Assembly: GCA_014529385.2 (NCBI GenBank)
Contig: CM043942.1
Location: forward strand, 48,032,244 to 48,096,243
Direction: 5' to 3'
Length of the DNA stretch: 64,000 nucleotides
From: Adiantum capillus-veneris
Lineage: Eukaryota; Streptophyta; Polypodiopsida; Polypodiales; Pteridaceae
Shown: one piece after another, positions 35,039 to 44,640 of the stretch
How the letters are laid out: each line of letters opens with the position of its first letter
Numbering within the stretch: the stretch's first letter is position 1
The notes under the pieces: generated by a model
The model's database searches: none
Seen by the model: the letters and a program-made list of their open reading frames with translations, nothing else
What the model was told of the DNA's origin: nothing
Program-made: the position numbers and the translations under genes

Positions 35039-36650
35039 TCTACCCAAGGAAGGGGGGAGTGTTTGCTGACAGTCATCATTCACTTGCTTCCCTCTCAACC
35101 TTTTTCCCTGACCTCTATATCTCCTAATCTTAGGGAATGTACATATAAAGCTTTATACTCAAAAAAAATAAAAATAAAAATAAAAATAAAGAGCAAGAGC
35201 AATTAGCAAACGAGTATGCACATTAAAAGCCAAAACATTGACTCAGACCTACACATGTCACATCTGGTACAGTGAAACAGAAACCTATGCCATAAAACAC
35301 CTTTGATCCTCATCACTTGAGTGACAGAGGGTAGGTAAGATTAGTACGATAGGAGTGTTTCTGTTTTAGAGTTGGGTGATTAGCAAAGTTCTCTTTTCCC
35401 ACTAATGTGCCTCCTGGAGGTATTCCTTTTGTTTCCTAGTGTGTACAGGAGCGTGTTGCTATTGATAGGATTTGGACCTTCATGGAACCTTCAAATCAAG
35501 CGCGACCATCAACACAAACAGGTGTTTCTTGTCCATTAGCATTGCCCTTATCTTTTTGCATCCATGTTTGTCTGCTTTGATTGTGATTGGTAGCATAATA
35601 TTCAGCGCATTGGCTTAGTATCAAACATTTAATTCAATGTAATGTTTTGTCATAATCACTTGTCTAGGTTTAAAAATCAAGCAGTCCGACTAAGCTAGTT
35701 TGACCAAGTTAGGTGTTAGAGATCTTCTCTTAATACCATGGGGAATGCCTTCCTAATAAGCAATGGTTACTTAGGTTCTTAATCCGATTTAGGCAGCATT
35801 GTATGAAATGTACTAGGGCTTTCTAGTGGGCTTAACCCTATTGACCTTTAGCTTAAGTATTATAAAGGGAGTTTACTAATGTGATGAGCCTGGGGAATGT
35901 AACAGTGTTATATGACCTCCCAAAGTTACAAAATTTAAATGCTGAAAATGAACAAGCAAAAAATCAAAGTGCCACAATGTAAAATTTTAAGCTGGAAGAG
36001 AAATCTCAGCTTGATTTGGTACTTCACTCACATGTATCGCCTATGGTACTAGAGCCCTAGAGGTTCCCAGTGTGGGCGCTTTTCCTTGAAAAGCAAAAAA
36101 CCCAAGGCATACAAAATAAGCACACATCATAATTGAATCAATCTGAAAAGACTTTGAGGGGTCAAAGAAAAAGTAATCAGTCAGGCGATGATTTCATGAG
36201 AAATTCCTTTTATGGTAGCTTAACTACAAGGTTTTCTAGATATAGCCTCTAGTCAGCCCTCGAACATGAATACTTGGCTCTCGCGATTAAACAACTTAAT
36301 TGACCACAGAAAATTAAGAAGCTTACCCATGGTATTAATATTCGATCTCTAGTGCTTTTCGACCGTCAAATTAGCGACCCCAGACTTGTTTAATTTTCTA
36401 CCTTTACATCTGTTTATGCATTTCATTACATTGCAATTTAATGTTCATTGCTACCAAATTGTTTGAAATTCTTTGACCAATCAATTTGTCTACCTAAAAC
36501 TGCATATGCTTTTTAAGAGAATGTCATTACTGTGCCAATGTTGTTTGATTTTGCAGTGACTGAAGAAGGCTAAGGACATTCATCTCAAATGCTCTTCCAC
36601 CTCGACAAACCAGCTTCAACTCAATAGCTTCCGAGGACGGAATCTACATC
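35039..36650 (+). other. E1 3' non-coding region
   Basis: About 1.6 kb without a frame of interest on either strand. It includes an A-rich tract (35161-35190) and an internal copy of the PPT-like sequence AAGGAAGGGGGGAG at 35046-35059. Confidence 0.65.
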
Positions 36651-36661
36651 AGGAAGGGGGG
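36651..36661 (+). promoter_or_regulatory. Polypurine tract of E1
   Basis: AGGAAGGGGGG ends two bases before the 3' LTR. The same purine block occurs at 34735-34747 and 35046-35059. Confidence 0.85.
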
Positions 36662-36663
36662 CA

Positions 36664-37227
36664 TGTTAACCCTCACAGCACACGGACACCCTATGATCTA
36701 TAAACGTTGTATTATTTAGAGTCAGGTACCGGGCTTGTCGGTCCAATAGGGAAAGGTAGAGTGATCGCCGATGAGAGGCGCACTTTAACTTGGACATTCA
36801 AGGGATTAGTTGGTTAAGCATGGGCGCCCAAGTGTGAATGGGGTGAGCTCCTATAAAAGCCAACTAAACCTAATTTTTACTTATTCTCTCATTTGTGCAA
36901 TTGAAGAGTGCTCTTGCTCCATCTCCATCTTCTTCTTCTTCACCTCCTTGTGTGTGTGTGTGTGTGTGAGAGAGAGGGAGAGTGTGTGTGCGATCGAGCA
37001 TTACGAAGGCACGACGGCGGCGAAGCGGTTGAGCGCGGCACGACTGCAGCTTCTTCTTCATCGCGGCGAGGAATCCACCACGAAGGCGAGCGTAGAGCGG
37101 TGAGTGACACACCCTTTGTTTTCTTGAGCTTGCTAGTTAAGGCTTGTTGTGTGCTTGGAGCCGTTTGTGGCTCGCACACGGTGTATTGGCAAGTCCCTTG
37201 CTTCGACAGTGCGGCCAGGAGCGCACA
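36664..37227 (+). repeat. 3' LTR of E1
   Basis: 564 bp, TATA box TATAAAAG at 36852-36859. It is near-identical to the 5' LTR up to CTTCGACA (37208), then has 19 further bases (GTGCGGCCAGGAGCGCACA) before the TSD GGCTC. Confidence 0.9.
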
Positions 37228-37232
37228 GGCTC

Positions 37233-38646
37233 AAATGAGAGATGGTCTGTCAAATAGCAAGGCTACCAATGGAGCTTAGAAGACCTTAGGGTTAGCTTCA
37301 TTAAAGACCTCCAAAGGTTAGTGATAAAAGTCCTTGACCTAAGTTAGGGTTGAGCTTGAGGTGGGAACCCAGCCCAAGCTTGAGATGCTTGTCCTGCTTG
37401 AGGTGCTTGATTAAGGTGCTTGAGGTGCTTGTCCTGCTTGAGGTGCTTGATTAAGGTTCTTAAGGTGCTTGACTTGCTGCATGACTAAGGTGCTTGAGGT
37501 GCTTGGACATGCTTGCTTGAGATGCTTGTGGGAACACCCCCTAGTCCAAGTGCTTAGTCATGCTTGGTGACTAAGGTGCTTGATCAAAGCAAGTCAAAAA
37601 AATCCCTACAAGAGGGGGGTCGAGCCCTTTTCCTAGGGGGTAGAGAGAGAACCCACACTCACACACTCAAGGTGAGCCCAAGCCTAGAGAGGCAGCAAGG
37701 ACACATGTCAAGACCCTACCCATGTTACCTTCATGAGGTGCTTGAATCCTATTGGCCAGGCTTAAAAGGGGTCCAATGATAAATTACCACATTTATTTAA
37801 TTGCTTTTTCATTTATCAAGTCCTCTCTCTCAAAGTGGAAAGGGGGACACTTGTCCCAAGACTACCCTTGTTGCTTGATATGCACTAATGCTGTGATTGG
37901 CCAGAGGGGGTCGACCAAGGAAGCATGGGCCTAGCTTGCAGGGTATACTCACCCACACACTCTCACATTCACTCTCATTATGTGCTTGGCAAGTGCAAGA
38001 GCTCCATCTCCTTCTCTAAGCTCCTTGAGAAGAGTGAGCCTACACTTAGCCTCTCTGGCTATGGAGTGCAAATCCAACCAAGAGACATGCTTCAAAGCTT
38101 GAGCTTGCCATATTCTTCATCTTCATCATTACTAAGCTATTATGCTATGCTAAAGAAGAGTGATGATAAGTAAGGGAATATCTCTTTCTCGTATACTACT
38201 TCTTCTTCCTCTTCCCTATCCTCACTCCCTGCTAGCTCTCTCCCCCTTCGAAGGTGTTTGAGGTCTTGGGACTGAGGCTTGGTCCAATTAATGTATTCTT
38301 CAAAGATTATGCTATGCTAGTGGTGCATGAAGCTTTCCATCTTCATAGCATCACTTAGGTAAAAAAGAACACAAAGATTGTATTGTACCAAGTCTCCTTT
38401 AATGGGAGAATCTATAATACAAATGCCTATTGGAGGGGGGACCGGCTCCACATAAATCCGGTCCTCAATTGTTGTCATGTTCTCTAATTCACTCTCTTGC
38501 AAAAGTATTGTTCATGCCTAGTTAATTAACTGTTATTTTTATGTTGCTACCATATGAAGTTCACCCATTATGCTCTCAAAGTAATTTCAGCAAATACTTT
38601 CTCTTAATTCCGCTACTCTACAAGTTATTAGGACATTTCTATTACA
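37233..38646 (+). repeat. 3' LTR of gypsy A, right part
   Basis: Resumes AAATGAGAGATGGTCTGTCA exactly where the left part stopped, after the second GGCTC (37228-37232). Ends TTCTATTACA at 38646. Contains the TTGAGGTGCTTG minisatellite at 37375-37535. Confidence 0.93.
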
Positions 38647-39880
38647 ACATTTGTATGCTTTATCTTCACATGAAACATTGGATTCCTTGCCAACATGATA
38701 GCATTGTGACTATCACAGTGTAATGTAGGCACCTCAGTAGAAATTCCCAAGTCTTTCACTAGTCGAGCAAGTCATATAGCTTCCTTCCAAGCCTTTGATG
38801 TTGCAATATACTCAGCTTTGATGGTTGACATGGATGTGCAACTCTCAAATGAGATCGCCAAGAAACAGTACCACCAATAAAAATGAAGACATAACCTAAA
38901 GTAGACCTCCTTTTGTCCATATCCCGTGCATAATTAGTGTATCCAAGTACATGTGCTTATTTTCTTCCAAACCAAATGCACAATTCCTTTGTACCATTCA
39001 GATATCTCATGACTCCTTTCACTACCTCCCAATGTTTCTTGCTAGGATTTGACATGTATTGGTTGACCACTCCCATTGCAAAAGCAATATCTAATCATGT
39101 ACATATCATTGCATAATCAAGCTACCAACTGCAAAGAGTATGGCACCTTTGCCATTTTAGCCTTTTCTACATCAAATTTGGGACTATCATTTAGGCATAG
39201 TTTCACATATGGAGGCAGTGGAGTATTCTATGCCTTCCCTCTCTCCATATTGAAATGTTTGAGCGGTTTTTCAATATACTTTGTTGAGATAAGTAAAGCA
39301 ACTTCTTATCTTTATCTCGCACAATGTGCATGCCCAAAATATGACCCCAAATATTTCACGTCAAAGCTATCATTCAACTTTTATTTCAAGGAAGCTAACT
39401 CATTAATGTTTTTTTCAACAAGTAACATGTCATCCACTAAAGGATCAAAACCAGCAAGCTACCATGCTTTGCTTAACTCGCTTAGTATAGAGGCAATGAT
39501 CAATGTCACTTCTTCTATAACCTTGAGAGAGCATAAATGAATGAAACTTATGATACCATTCTCTTGGTGTGTGTTTAAGGCCATAAAGGCTCTTCTTGAG
39601 ATTACAAACCAAGTGCTCTCTACCCTTCTCAAAAAACCTTTGTGGTTGCTGCATATATACGTCCTCATGAAGATCACCATGTAAGAACGTAGTCTTAATA
39701 TCCATCTGGACAAGTTAAATGTCCCCTTTGGCAGCTAAGGCAAGAACACAATGCAAAGTGGTCATCTTAACAACAAGGGTAAATATCTCTTCAAATTCCA
39801 CACCTTGTTGTTGCTTAAATCCCTTTGCAACAAGTCTTGCTTTGTATGGAGCTCTCCCAAGGCCCTCATACTATGTTCTG
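38647..39880 (-). pseudogene. copia K reverse transcriptase / RNase H, decayed
   Basis: From right to left: YKARLVAKGFKQQQGVEFEE, MDIKTTFLHGDLHEDVYMQQ, NLKKSLYGLKHTPREWYHKF, then NINELASLK, YIEKPLKHFNMERGKA, and the RNase H pieces STIKAEYIATSKAWKEA and HCDSHNAIMLARNPMFHVK. These are ordered as in Ty1/copia RT and RNase H. The YVDD box itself is not readable; frameshifts and stops are frequent. It is interrupted at 38647 by gypsy A. Confidence 0.85.
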
Positions 39881-40170
39881 AAATTCATAGCATGTTCTGC
39901 TCTTATCACTTGCGTGTAGAGAGCAACATGTTCATAGGGATCTCCATTCCCATTGAAAGTTTTCTTGACCCATTTTTGCACTTGGGAGGGTCTGAAACCA
40001 TTCTTTGTTGGTTTGGTATTTGATGTTGTACATAAGATGGTCGATACCCTCTTGGTGGTTGGATCACATTCTGTGTATAAGGTGTTTGTGGTTGGTATGG
40101 CCCTTGCATTGCCAAATAACAACCATTTCATTCTTGCATTCCAAGTTGTTAGAATGTGCTTCCTATAGGT
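39880..40170 (-). pseudogene. Gypsy gag fragment joined to copia K
   Basis: The minus strand reads a Gln/Pro-rich part (QGPYQPQTPYTQNVIQPPRG in one frame), then FNGNGDPYEHVALYTQVIRA in another. The latter resembles the start of a gypsy gag domain (F.G.GDP..H...Y). It runs without a gap into copia RT sequence (RYKARLV-like) at about 39880. This is a fusion of two element types. Confidence 0.55.
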
Positions 40171-40284
40171 GCTAGATCTCGAAGGGTTTGGAAGACCTTT
40201 GTCAAGGTATGCCCTCACATGTTGACAAAACCTGCAAATCTTGTGGCATTACTCGTGGTTTTCCTATAGTAGAAAACCTATTCA

Positions 40285-40449
40285 TCATTGGGAAACCTTG
40301 GTAGGTGTACCGAAGTCATCCACCACACTATGTTTGCTTCAAGGATCAATTTCCAACAAGGGGCTAGAAGGAATACTAAGCCCATGGAAAACAAAGACCG
40401 AAATGAATCTAAAGGAAAGAACAATGCTCAAAACTCTTCCCAAGGCAAG

Positions 40450-40481
<32 letters not shown>

Positions 40482-40740
40482 GGCCAAGGAGAAATGAGTT
40501 TAAAAATGTAAAAATAAACTCTTTCCTGAATAGTTAGAGGCCTTTTGCAAAGACCATAAATGCTTTAATCGTGAGGAGGAAGGACATGGCTATCGTTCTT
40601 GCCCCAAAAGAAATATATGCAACGACACTCCTAGAGCTTCCATGGTTGAAGCTCCAAAAGAGGACACCCATTGCAAAGGATCCTCTCTCTCCTATGCTTG
40701 GGGAAAGGTGAGAGAGCATGATGCCCTTATCCTTTTTGAG
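40285..40740 (+). pseudogene. Family G gypsy fragment (gag end to protease start)
   Basis: It matches the reverse complement of the window start (MFASRINFQQGAR, then MENKD and an Asn/Thr-rich run), followed by a knuckle remnant CFNREEEGHGYRSC (second Cys lost) and the protease lead-in APKEDTHCKGSSLSYAWGKV, HDALILFEP. It lacks both LTRs and ends abruptly at about 40740. It preserves the gag-to-protease join that copy A has deleted. Confidence 0.75.
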
Positions 40741-41357
40741 CCACTACTTTGTACCTACGCTTCCACTATGAGCATTGGATGTGTAAGAGTGGAAAGTGGA
40801 GACCCTACAATCCAGTGTTGCTGATTTTGTGACATTTGACATACCCATTACTTTGTCAAATGGTCTTTTTGAGATTGTGCAAGTCAATGACCATTGGATT
40901 CTCTCCAACATATGAGAACACTTGATTATCTTGGGCTATGAAGATATCAAAGATGCCTATTTTCGTCTCAATCGGCACAAAGTCAGTTAGATTTTTATGT
41001 TGTCTACATGTATCCCAATGTTAGTCTTCTAAAAGATTTTTTGTTGTTTCATATCGGTAGGCGGATGGAGGCAACCATGGAGTGCAAGAGGAGTGAAGGG
41101 TTGGCAGTGCAGTGTCTTTAAGTTGATCTGATAGATCAATGTGACCGGCTCTGATGCCACGTTGTAAAGCATTTTGTTTAATGGAAACACAAAACTTCTT
41201 TGTCGTTATAGTATCACTACCATTGATTAAATTTTTTACATTTTGTTTAAGTGTTTGTGTGTGCACCTATGTGTGTTTGTGTGTATCTCAAAGAGCTTTG
41301 GGTTTTTTTTTTTGGCAACGGGGGGGGTATATTAGATGCTTATTTGTCTATCACCAC

Positions 41358-41360
<3 letters not shown>
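40741..41360. other. Unassigned, with a PBS-like site
   Basis: No gene was recognised. At 41148-41159 the minus strand reads TGGCATCAGAGC, a PBS-like sequence, followed leftward by a GGTCACATTGATC stretch; no LTR partner was found. Confidence 0.4.

Positions 41361-41452
<92 letters not shown>
41361..41452. repeat. (AG)n microsatellite, 92 bp
   Basis: Uninterrupted AG repeat directly upstream of the first copy of the ATG-containing 100-bp unit. The Arg-Glu frame read through it is the repeat translated. Confidence 0.97.
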
Positions 41453-41455
<3 letters not shown>

Positions 41456-41650
41456 ACCATGGCAGCACATGCTCCTCCCACGCAGCAGCATCATCAAAAG
41501 AGCCACACACCCCCCTTTTGCGGTTCCTTCTTTCCTAGAGAGAGAGAGAGAGATCTCCATGGCAGCACATGCTCCTCCCGCGCAACAGCATCATCAAAAG
41601 AGCCACACACCCCCCCCTTTTGCGGTTCCTTCTTTCCTAGAGGACACCAA
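41453..41650 (+). repeat. Tandem duplication, exactly 100-bp period
   Basis: Two copies of ATGGCAGCACATGCTCCTCC start at 41459 and 41559. The copies match through GCGGTTCCTTCTTTCCTAGA, with small indels in a C run and an AG run. The (AG)n tract before copy 1 and a shorter one before copy 2 suggest slippage or unequal exchange guided by AG repeats. Confidence 0.92.
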
Positions 41651-42737
41651 ATACGTTGGACGCAATGATCTTCACGGCTTCTTCACTTGCACAATCGATT
41701 TACAAAAACCTACGCAACTCCACAATGACACTTTTCACACCATCATTGAGTATATGCATGTGCACATACTCAAGTATGTTGTGAGCTTTGAAGACAACGG
41801 CATGTTGTGGTTGCCATGTGACATGCTTTGCTACATCCATAAGGGGGACACTGCATTTTCAAAGAGACTGGCCCGCTTGAGGCGATTGCAAAAGAGGCAA
41901 ACCACTTCCGCCAAGTGACAAAGGAAGTTGCAGACTCCTTCAAGAAGCACAAAATTGGGCAATCTTTCTTGTCCATCATTGCCACTTTCTATTTCCTTGT
42001 CAATGAGGAGCTCTCCTTGGAGGAGATGGAGATCCCGCATCTGGCAATGGGTGGGGTAAAGCCAAATCGTAAAGATCCCACGCCTGCCCCTATAGATGTC
42101 CAGAGTGAGCAAAGATTGCAAGCCGTCTTGGAAGGGGAAATTGCAGTGAGAGAGCATATTTCTGGCACCTTCGAGGTGCCCGACCTCAACAACCGTGACC
42201 CAGCTGCAATACCCAAAGTGGAGATCAACCACCTAAACAACATAATTATTGAAGATGAAGAGTATCTATCCTTGTATGATCTGGAAAAGGCTTTTGGTGT
42301 GCGGTTAGATGAGTGCTTAAGCCTTATATGCACAAAGATGGAGTTCCCTCTTGATCCTGCACCAGAACATACAGATGAAAAGTTGCTTCCATTAAGGGAC
42401 TCTGTTTGCTGACACAAATGCACTGATGACAACATATATTTTGGATGCAGAGTAGAGTAAAGTCACGAATGAGGAGTTTGTTGCAACAGAAGCAGGATTG
42501 TTGCCAACCAAACTCCTATCTGCCCTGACTTGTCTGGTTCGCACAATCCTTGCAAAATTGATGAGAGCAAAGCCTATATCAACCTTGAAGCCACACCAAG
42601 TATGGATGATGAGGAAAAGCAACAAGAGGTAATTCTAAGAATCTTATACATTGAGAATTCTACCTTCTTCTTTGCATTTAGCTATTTCCATTTTTGCAGG
42701 ATGTTTTGGACATGGACTTTGTGGCTAGTTGTTGAAA

Positions 42738-42779
<42 letters not shown>

Positions 42780-43091
42780 CGCATGGTGTTTGGGCCTCAA
42801 GCAACTCTTGCACACTGTATTGACAAACTACCAATGCAGGATGTGTGCATCATACACAAGGATTTCTCTCCCGATGGCCATTTTGTTTTGTGGGTGCTTA
42901 AGGCCGCTAGTAAACTCCTATACTTAGCCACCATCCCTCAAACAACCCATGTAATTATTTTGGGTGAAAAAATCCCTTGCAATTACCATTGTTGGCATAG
43001 GTTTCCGTGGCAAGGTCATGACATGCATAGCACTTACTCAAGCCCTGGGGGTTGACAGTGCCCAAGCCATAGCTACCTTGATGCTTACATC
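41559..43091 (+). pseudogene. Unrecognised gene, 5' and middle part, decayed
   Basis: Best start is ATG 41559 (MAAHAPPAQQHHQKSH). It continues HGFFTCTIDLQKPTQLHN, FEDNGMLWLPCDMLCYIHKG, then shifts frame near 41860 to LEAIAKEANHFRQVTKEVAD, EVPDLNNRDPAAIPKVEI, DEEYLSLYDLEKAFGVRLDE. A further shift near 42405 gives FADTNALMTTYILDAE. A 71-bp GT-AG intron fits at 42629-42699 (EEKQQE | DVLDMDF). A 39-base G run (42741-42779) follows. The last part reads CIIHKDFSPDGHFVLWVLKA, then after a shift at an A run ITIVGIGFRGKVMTCIALTQ, continuing beyond the copia insertion. I do not recognise the family. It is a real former gene, given the long sense stretches, but it has at least three frameshifts. Confidence 0.55.
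42741..42779. repeat. Poly-G run, 39 bases
   Basis: A pure G tract within the decayed gene, just after its predicted second exon start. Confidence 0.95.
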
Positions 43092-43096
43092 CATCC

Positions 43097-43821
43097 TGTT
43101 AAGTATGGAGCCTGATTTACCCTCGTAATCTTCTATGGTAAAAGCGCACATTTGTAAGGCCCCCATTATGAGGAGAAGCCATTGTGCATGAAGGAAAATC
43201 ACTCGCGGAAACCATAATTTTCATGGCAAAAAAAGGGGACTTTTTTCCCCATCGCCGGAATATTCCTTTTCGCCGGAACATTATGGCCGGACGGCAGCCG
43301 GAAAGTGGTTAGAAAACAGCCAGTCGGTTGGCTGGTGGCCAGTGGTCAGAAGTCAATGGCCGGTGGCCGGTGGCCGAATTCAGAAGTGGATTTGTCTACA
43401 CAAGGGCGGCCACACATGGGCGGATTGGAGGGTCCGATTTGGACTTATTCACACAAGGACGGCTACACATGGCTTCCTCTCATGAGAGAGGGCAACCCTT
43501 TTGGCCTATAAAAGGAGGCCATTTCTACACACATTTCATAGTGTGAAGTTGATGCAACAAGGTGGGTGTGAGGTGGTGAGAGTGAAGCAAGGCAGGAGCT
43601 CCAAAAGGGTATAATCCCTTTGTAAACTACTTCCTGTTTTGAAGTACTAAAGCCATTGAGTGGCTGCTTTCCCGTGGACGTAGCCCACATTGGGTGAACC
43701 ACGTATATCGTGTGTACTCTCTCTCTCTCTCTCTACTCTATAATCTCGTGTATGTAGATCTGTCTCTCTCCATTAAGTAATCTACTCAATTATCTATTTA
43801 GCTACGTCATATTTCCTAACA
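43097..43821 (+). repeat. 5' LTR of copia C
   Basis: TGTTAAGTATGGAGCC to TTCCTAACA. It has several GGCCGGTGG-type short repeats (43340-43375), TATA box TATAAAAG at 43507-43514, and a (CT)n run. It differs from the 3' LTR by substitutions and by an indel in the GACTTTTTTTCCC region. Confidence 0.95.
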
Positions 43822-43823
43822 AC

Positions 43824-43835
43824 TGGTATCAGAGC
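43824..43835 (+). promoter_or_regulatory. Primer binding site of copia C
   Basis: TGGTATCAGAGC two bases after the LTR end, initiator tRNA-Met type. Confidence 0.93.
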
Positions 43836-43894
43836 AAGGTTTGCTCGTAGCTAAATTATCTCAAGGAAAGAATTCCTTGAATTGAGTGGGAGTT

Positions 43895-44640
43895 ATGGCG
43901 GAGGAAGGGAAGCTCAAGATTGAGAAGTTCAATGGCAAAAACTACCAACATTGGAAGATGCAGATTGAAGACTATCTCTACCAGAAGGACCTCTATTTGC
44001 CACTAGGCGGTCTTGCGAAGAAGCCTGCAACAATGGCAGATGAAGCATGGATTGTCCTTGATTGAAAGGCACTGGGAACAATCCGGTTAAGCTTAGCGTC
44101 AACCGTGGCCTTCAATGTTTTGGAGATGAAGACCACGGAGGACTTGATGAAGTCACTTGACGACTTCTACGAGAAACCATCGGCATCCAATAAGGTATTT
44201 CTTATGAAGGGCTTGTTCAATCTAAAGATGACAGAGAATGGTTCAGTTGCAGAACACCTAAATGACTTTAACACAAATATAAGTCAACTTCGATCGGTGA
44301 AAATCAATTTCGATGACGAAGTGCGAGCTCTCCTTATACTATCATCTCTACCGGATAGTTGGGACAGCCTTGTGATGGCTGTAAGTAATTCTATTTCTGG
44401 CACAAATACTCTTAAGTTTGATGATGTTGTGGGTGTTCTCCTAAACGAGGAAATATGAAGGAGAAGCACAGGAGAATCATCAAGTGCTACACTGTGAGTA
44501 GAAACAAGAGGAAGGCCTAAGGAAAGGGTTCAAAACCAAAAGGGTCGTGATCGCTCAAGGCGGAGCAAGTCACGCACAAAGTCAGTTCTTGACTGTTGGA
44601 AGTGCGGCAAGAAGGGCCATGTCAAGAAGGATTGCTAGTC
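43895..44640 (+). pseudogene. copia C gag with stop and frameshift
   Basis: Starts MAEEGKLKIEKFNGKNYQHW at 43895, the typical start of copia Gag (UBN2-type). A TGA at 44063 replaces an Arg codon found in copia D (DRKALG). It continues LASTVAFNVLEMKTTEDLMK, LMKGLFNLKMTENGSVAEHL, LRSVKINFDDEVRALLILSS, DSWDSLVMAVSN. It ends at 44458 after a short change relative to copia D. The zinc knuckle CWKCGKKGHVKKDC (about 44598-44638) is in another frame and is followed by a stop where Trp is expected. Confidence 0.88.

Larger units (their letters stand above)
28760..37227 (+). mobile_element. E1: LTR element with gag-protease only (TR-GAG-like)
   Basis: Direct terminal repeats (28760-29302 and 36664-37227) begin TGTTAACCCTCAC. 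The 5-bp TSD is GGCTC on both sides. The interior holds a gag, four zinc knuckles and a decayed aspartic protease, then a basic/proline-rich tail, 1.6 kb of non-coding DNA, and a PPT. RT, RNase H and integrase motifs were not found on either strand. LTR-flanked gag-only elements have been described in plants as TR-GAG. The two LTRs differ at only a handful of bases plus a GT-repeat length change, so insertion was recent, while the gag is broken. This implies copying by proteins of other elements. Confidence 0.9.
21592..38646 (+). mobile_element. Ty3/gypsy element, family G copy A, complete but nested
   Basis: 5' LTR 21592-23197, PBS 23199-23210, damaged gag, protease, RT, RNase H, integrase with a chromodomain-like tail, PPT 28595-28608, and a 3' LTR in two parts (28609-28759 and 37233-38646). 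The flanking TSD is ACATC (21587-21591) and ACATT (38647-38651). The ACATC version restores the copia reading frame, so the right copy mutated C to T. It hosts a solo copia LTR (27797-28507) and element E1 (28760-37227). Confidence 0.92.
21180..39880 (-). mobile_element. Ty1/copia element K, minus strand, split by gypsy A
   Basis: The copia RT and RNase H region lies at 39880-38647, continues at 21591-21394 after the gypsy insertion, and is followed by a PPT and 3' LTR start at 21393-21180. Joining across the target duplication restores the RNase H reading KHTDVKYHF. That proves gypsy A landed inside this copia gene. Gag, protease and integrase of K are missing on the right, where the RT runs directly into an unrelated gypsy gag at about 39880. 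Confidence 0.85.

Noticed and set aside
41148-41159. PBS-like TGGCATCAGAGC
   Set aside because: No matching LTR; the sequence may be chance or a remnant.
41154-41918. A 254-residue frame containing a long Arg-Glu repeat
   Set aside because: The RE tract is the (AG)n repeat; only the part from ATG 41559 onward is kept as a likely former gene.
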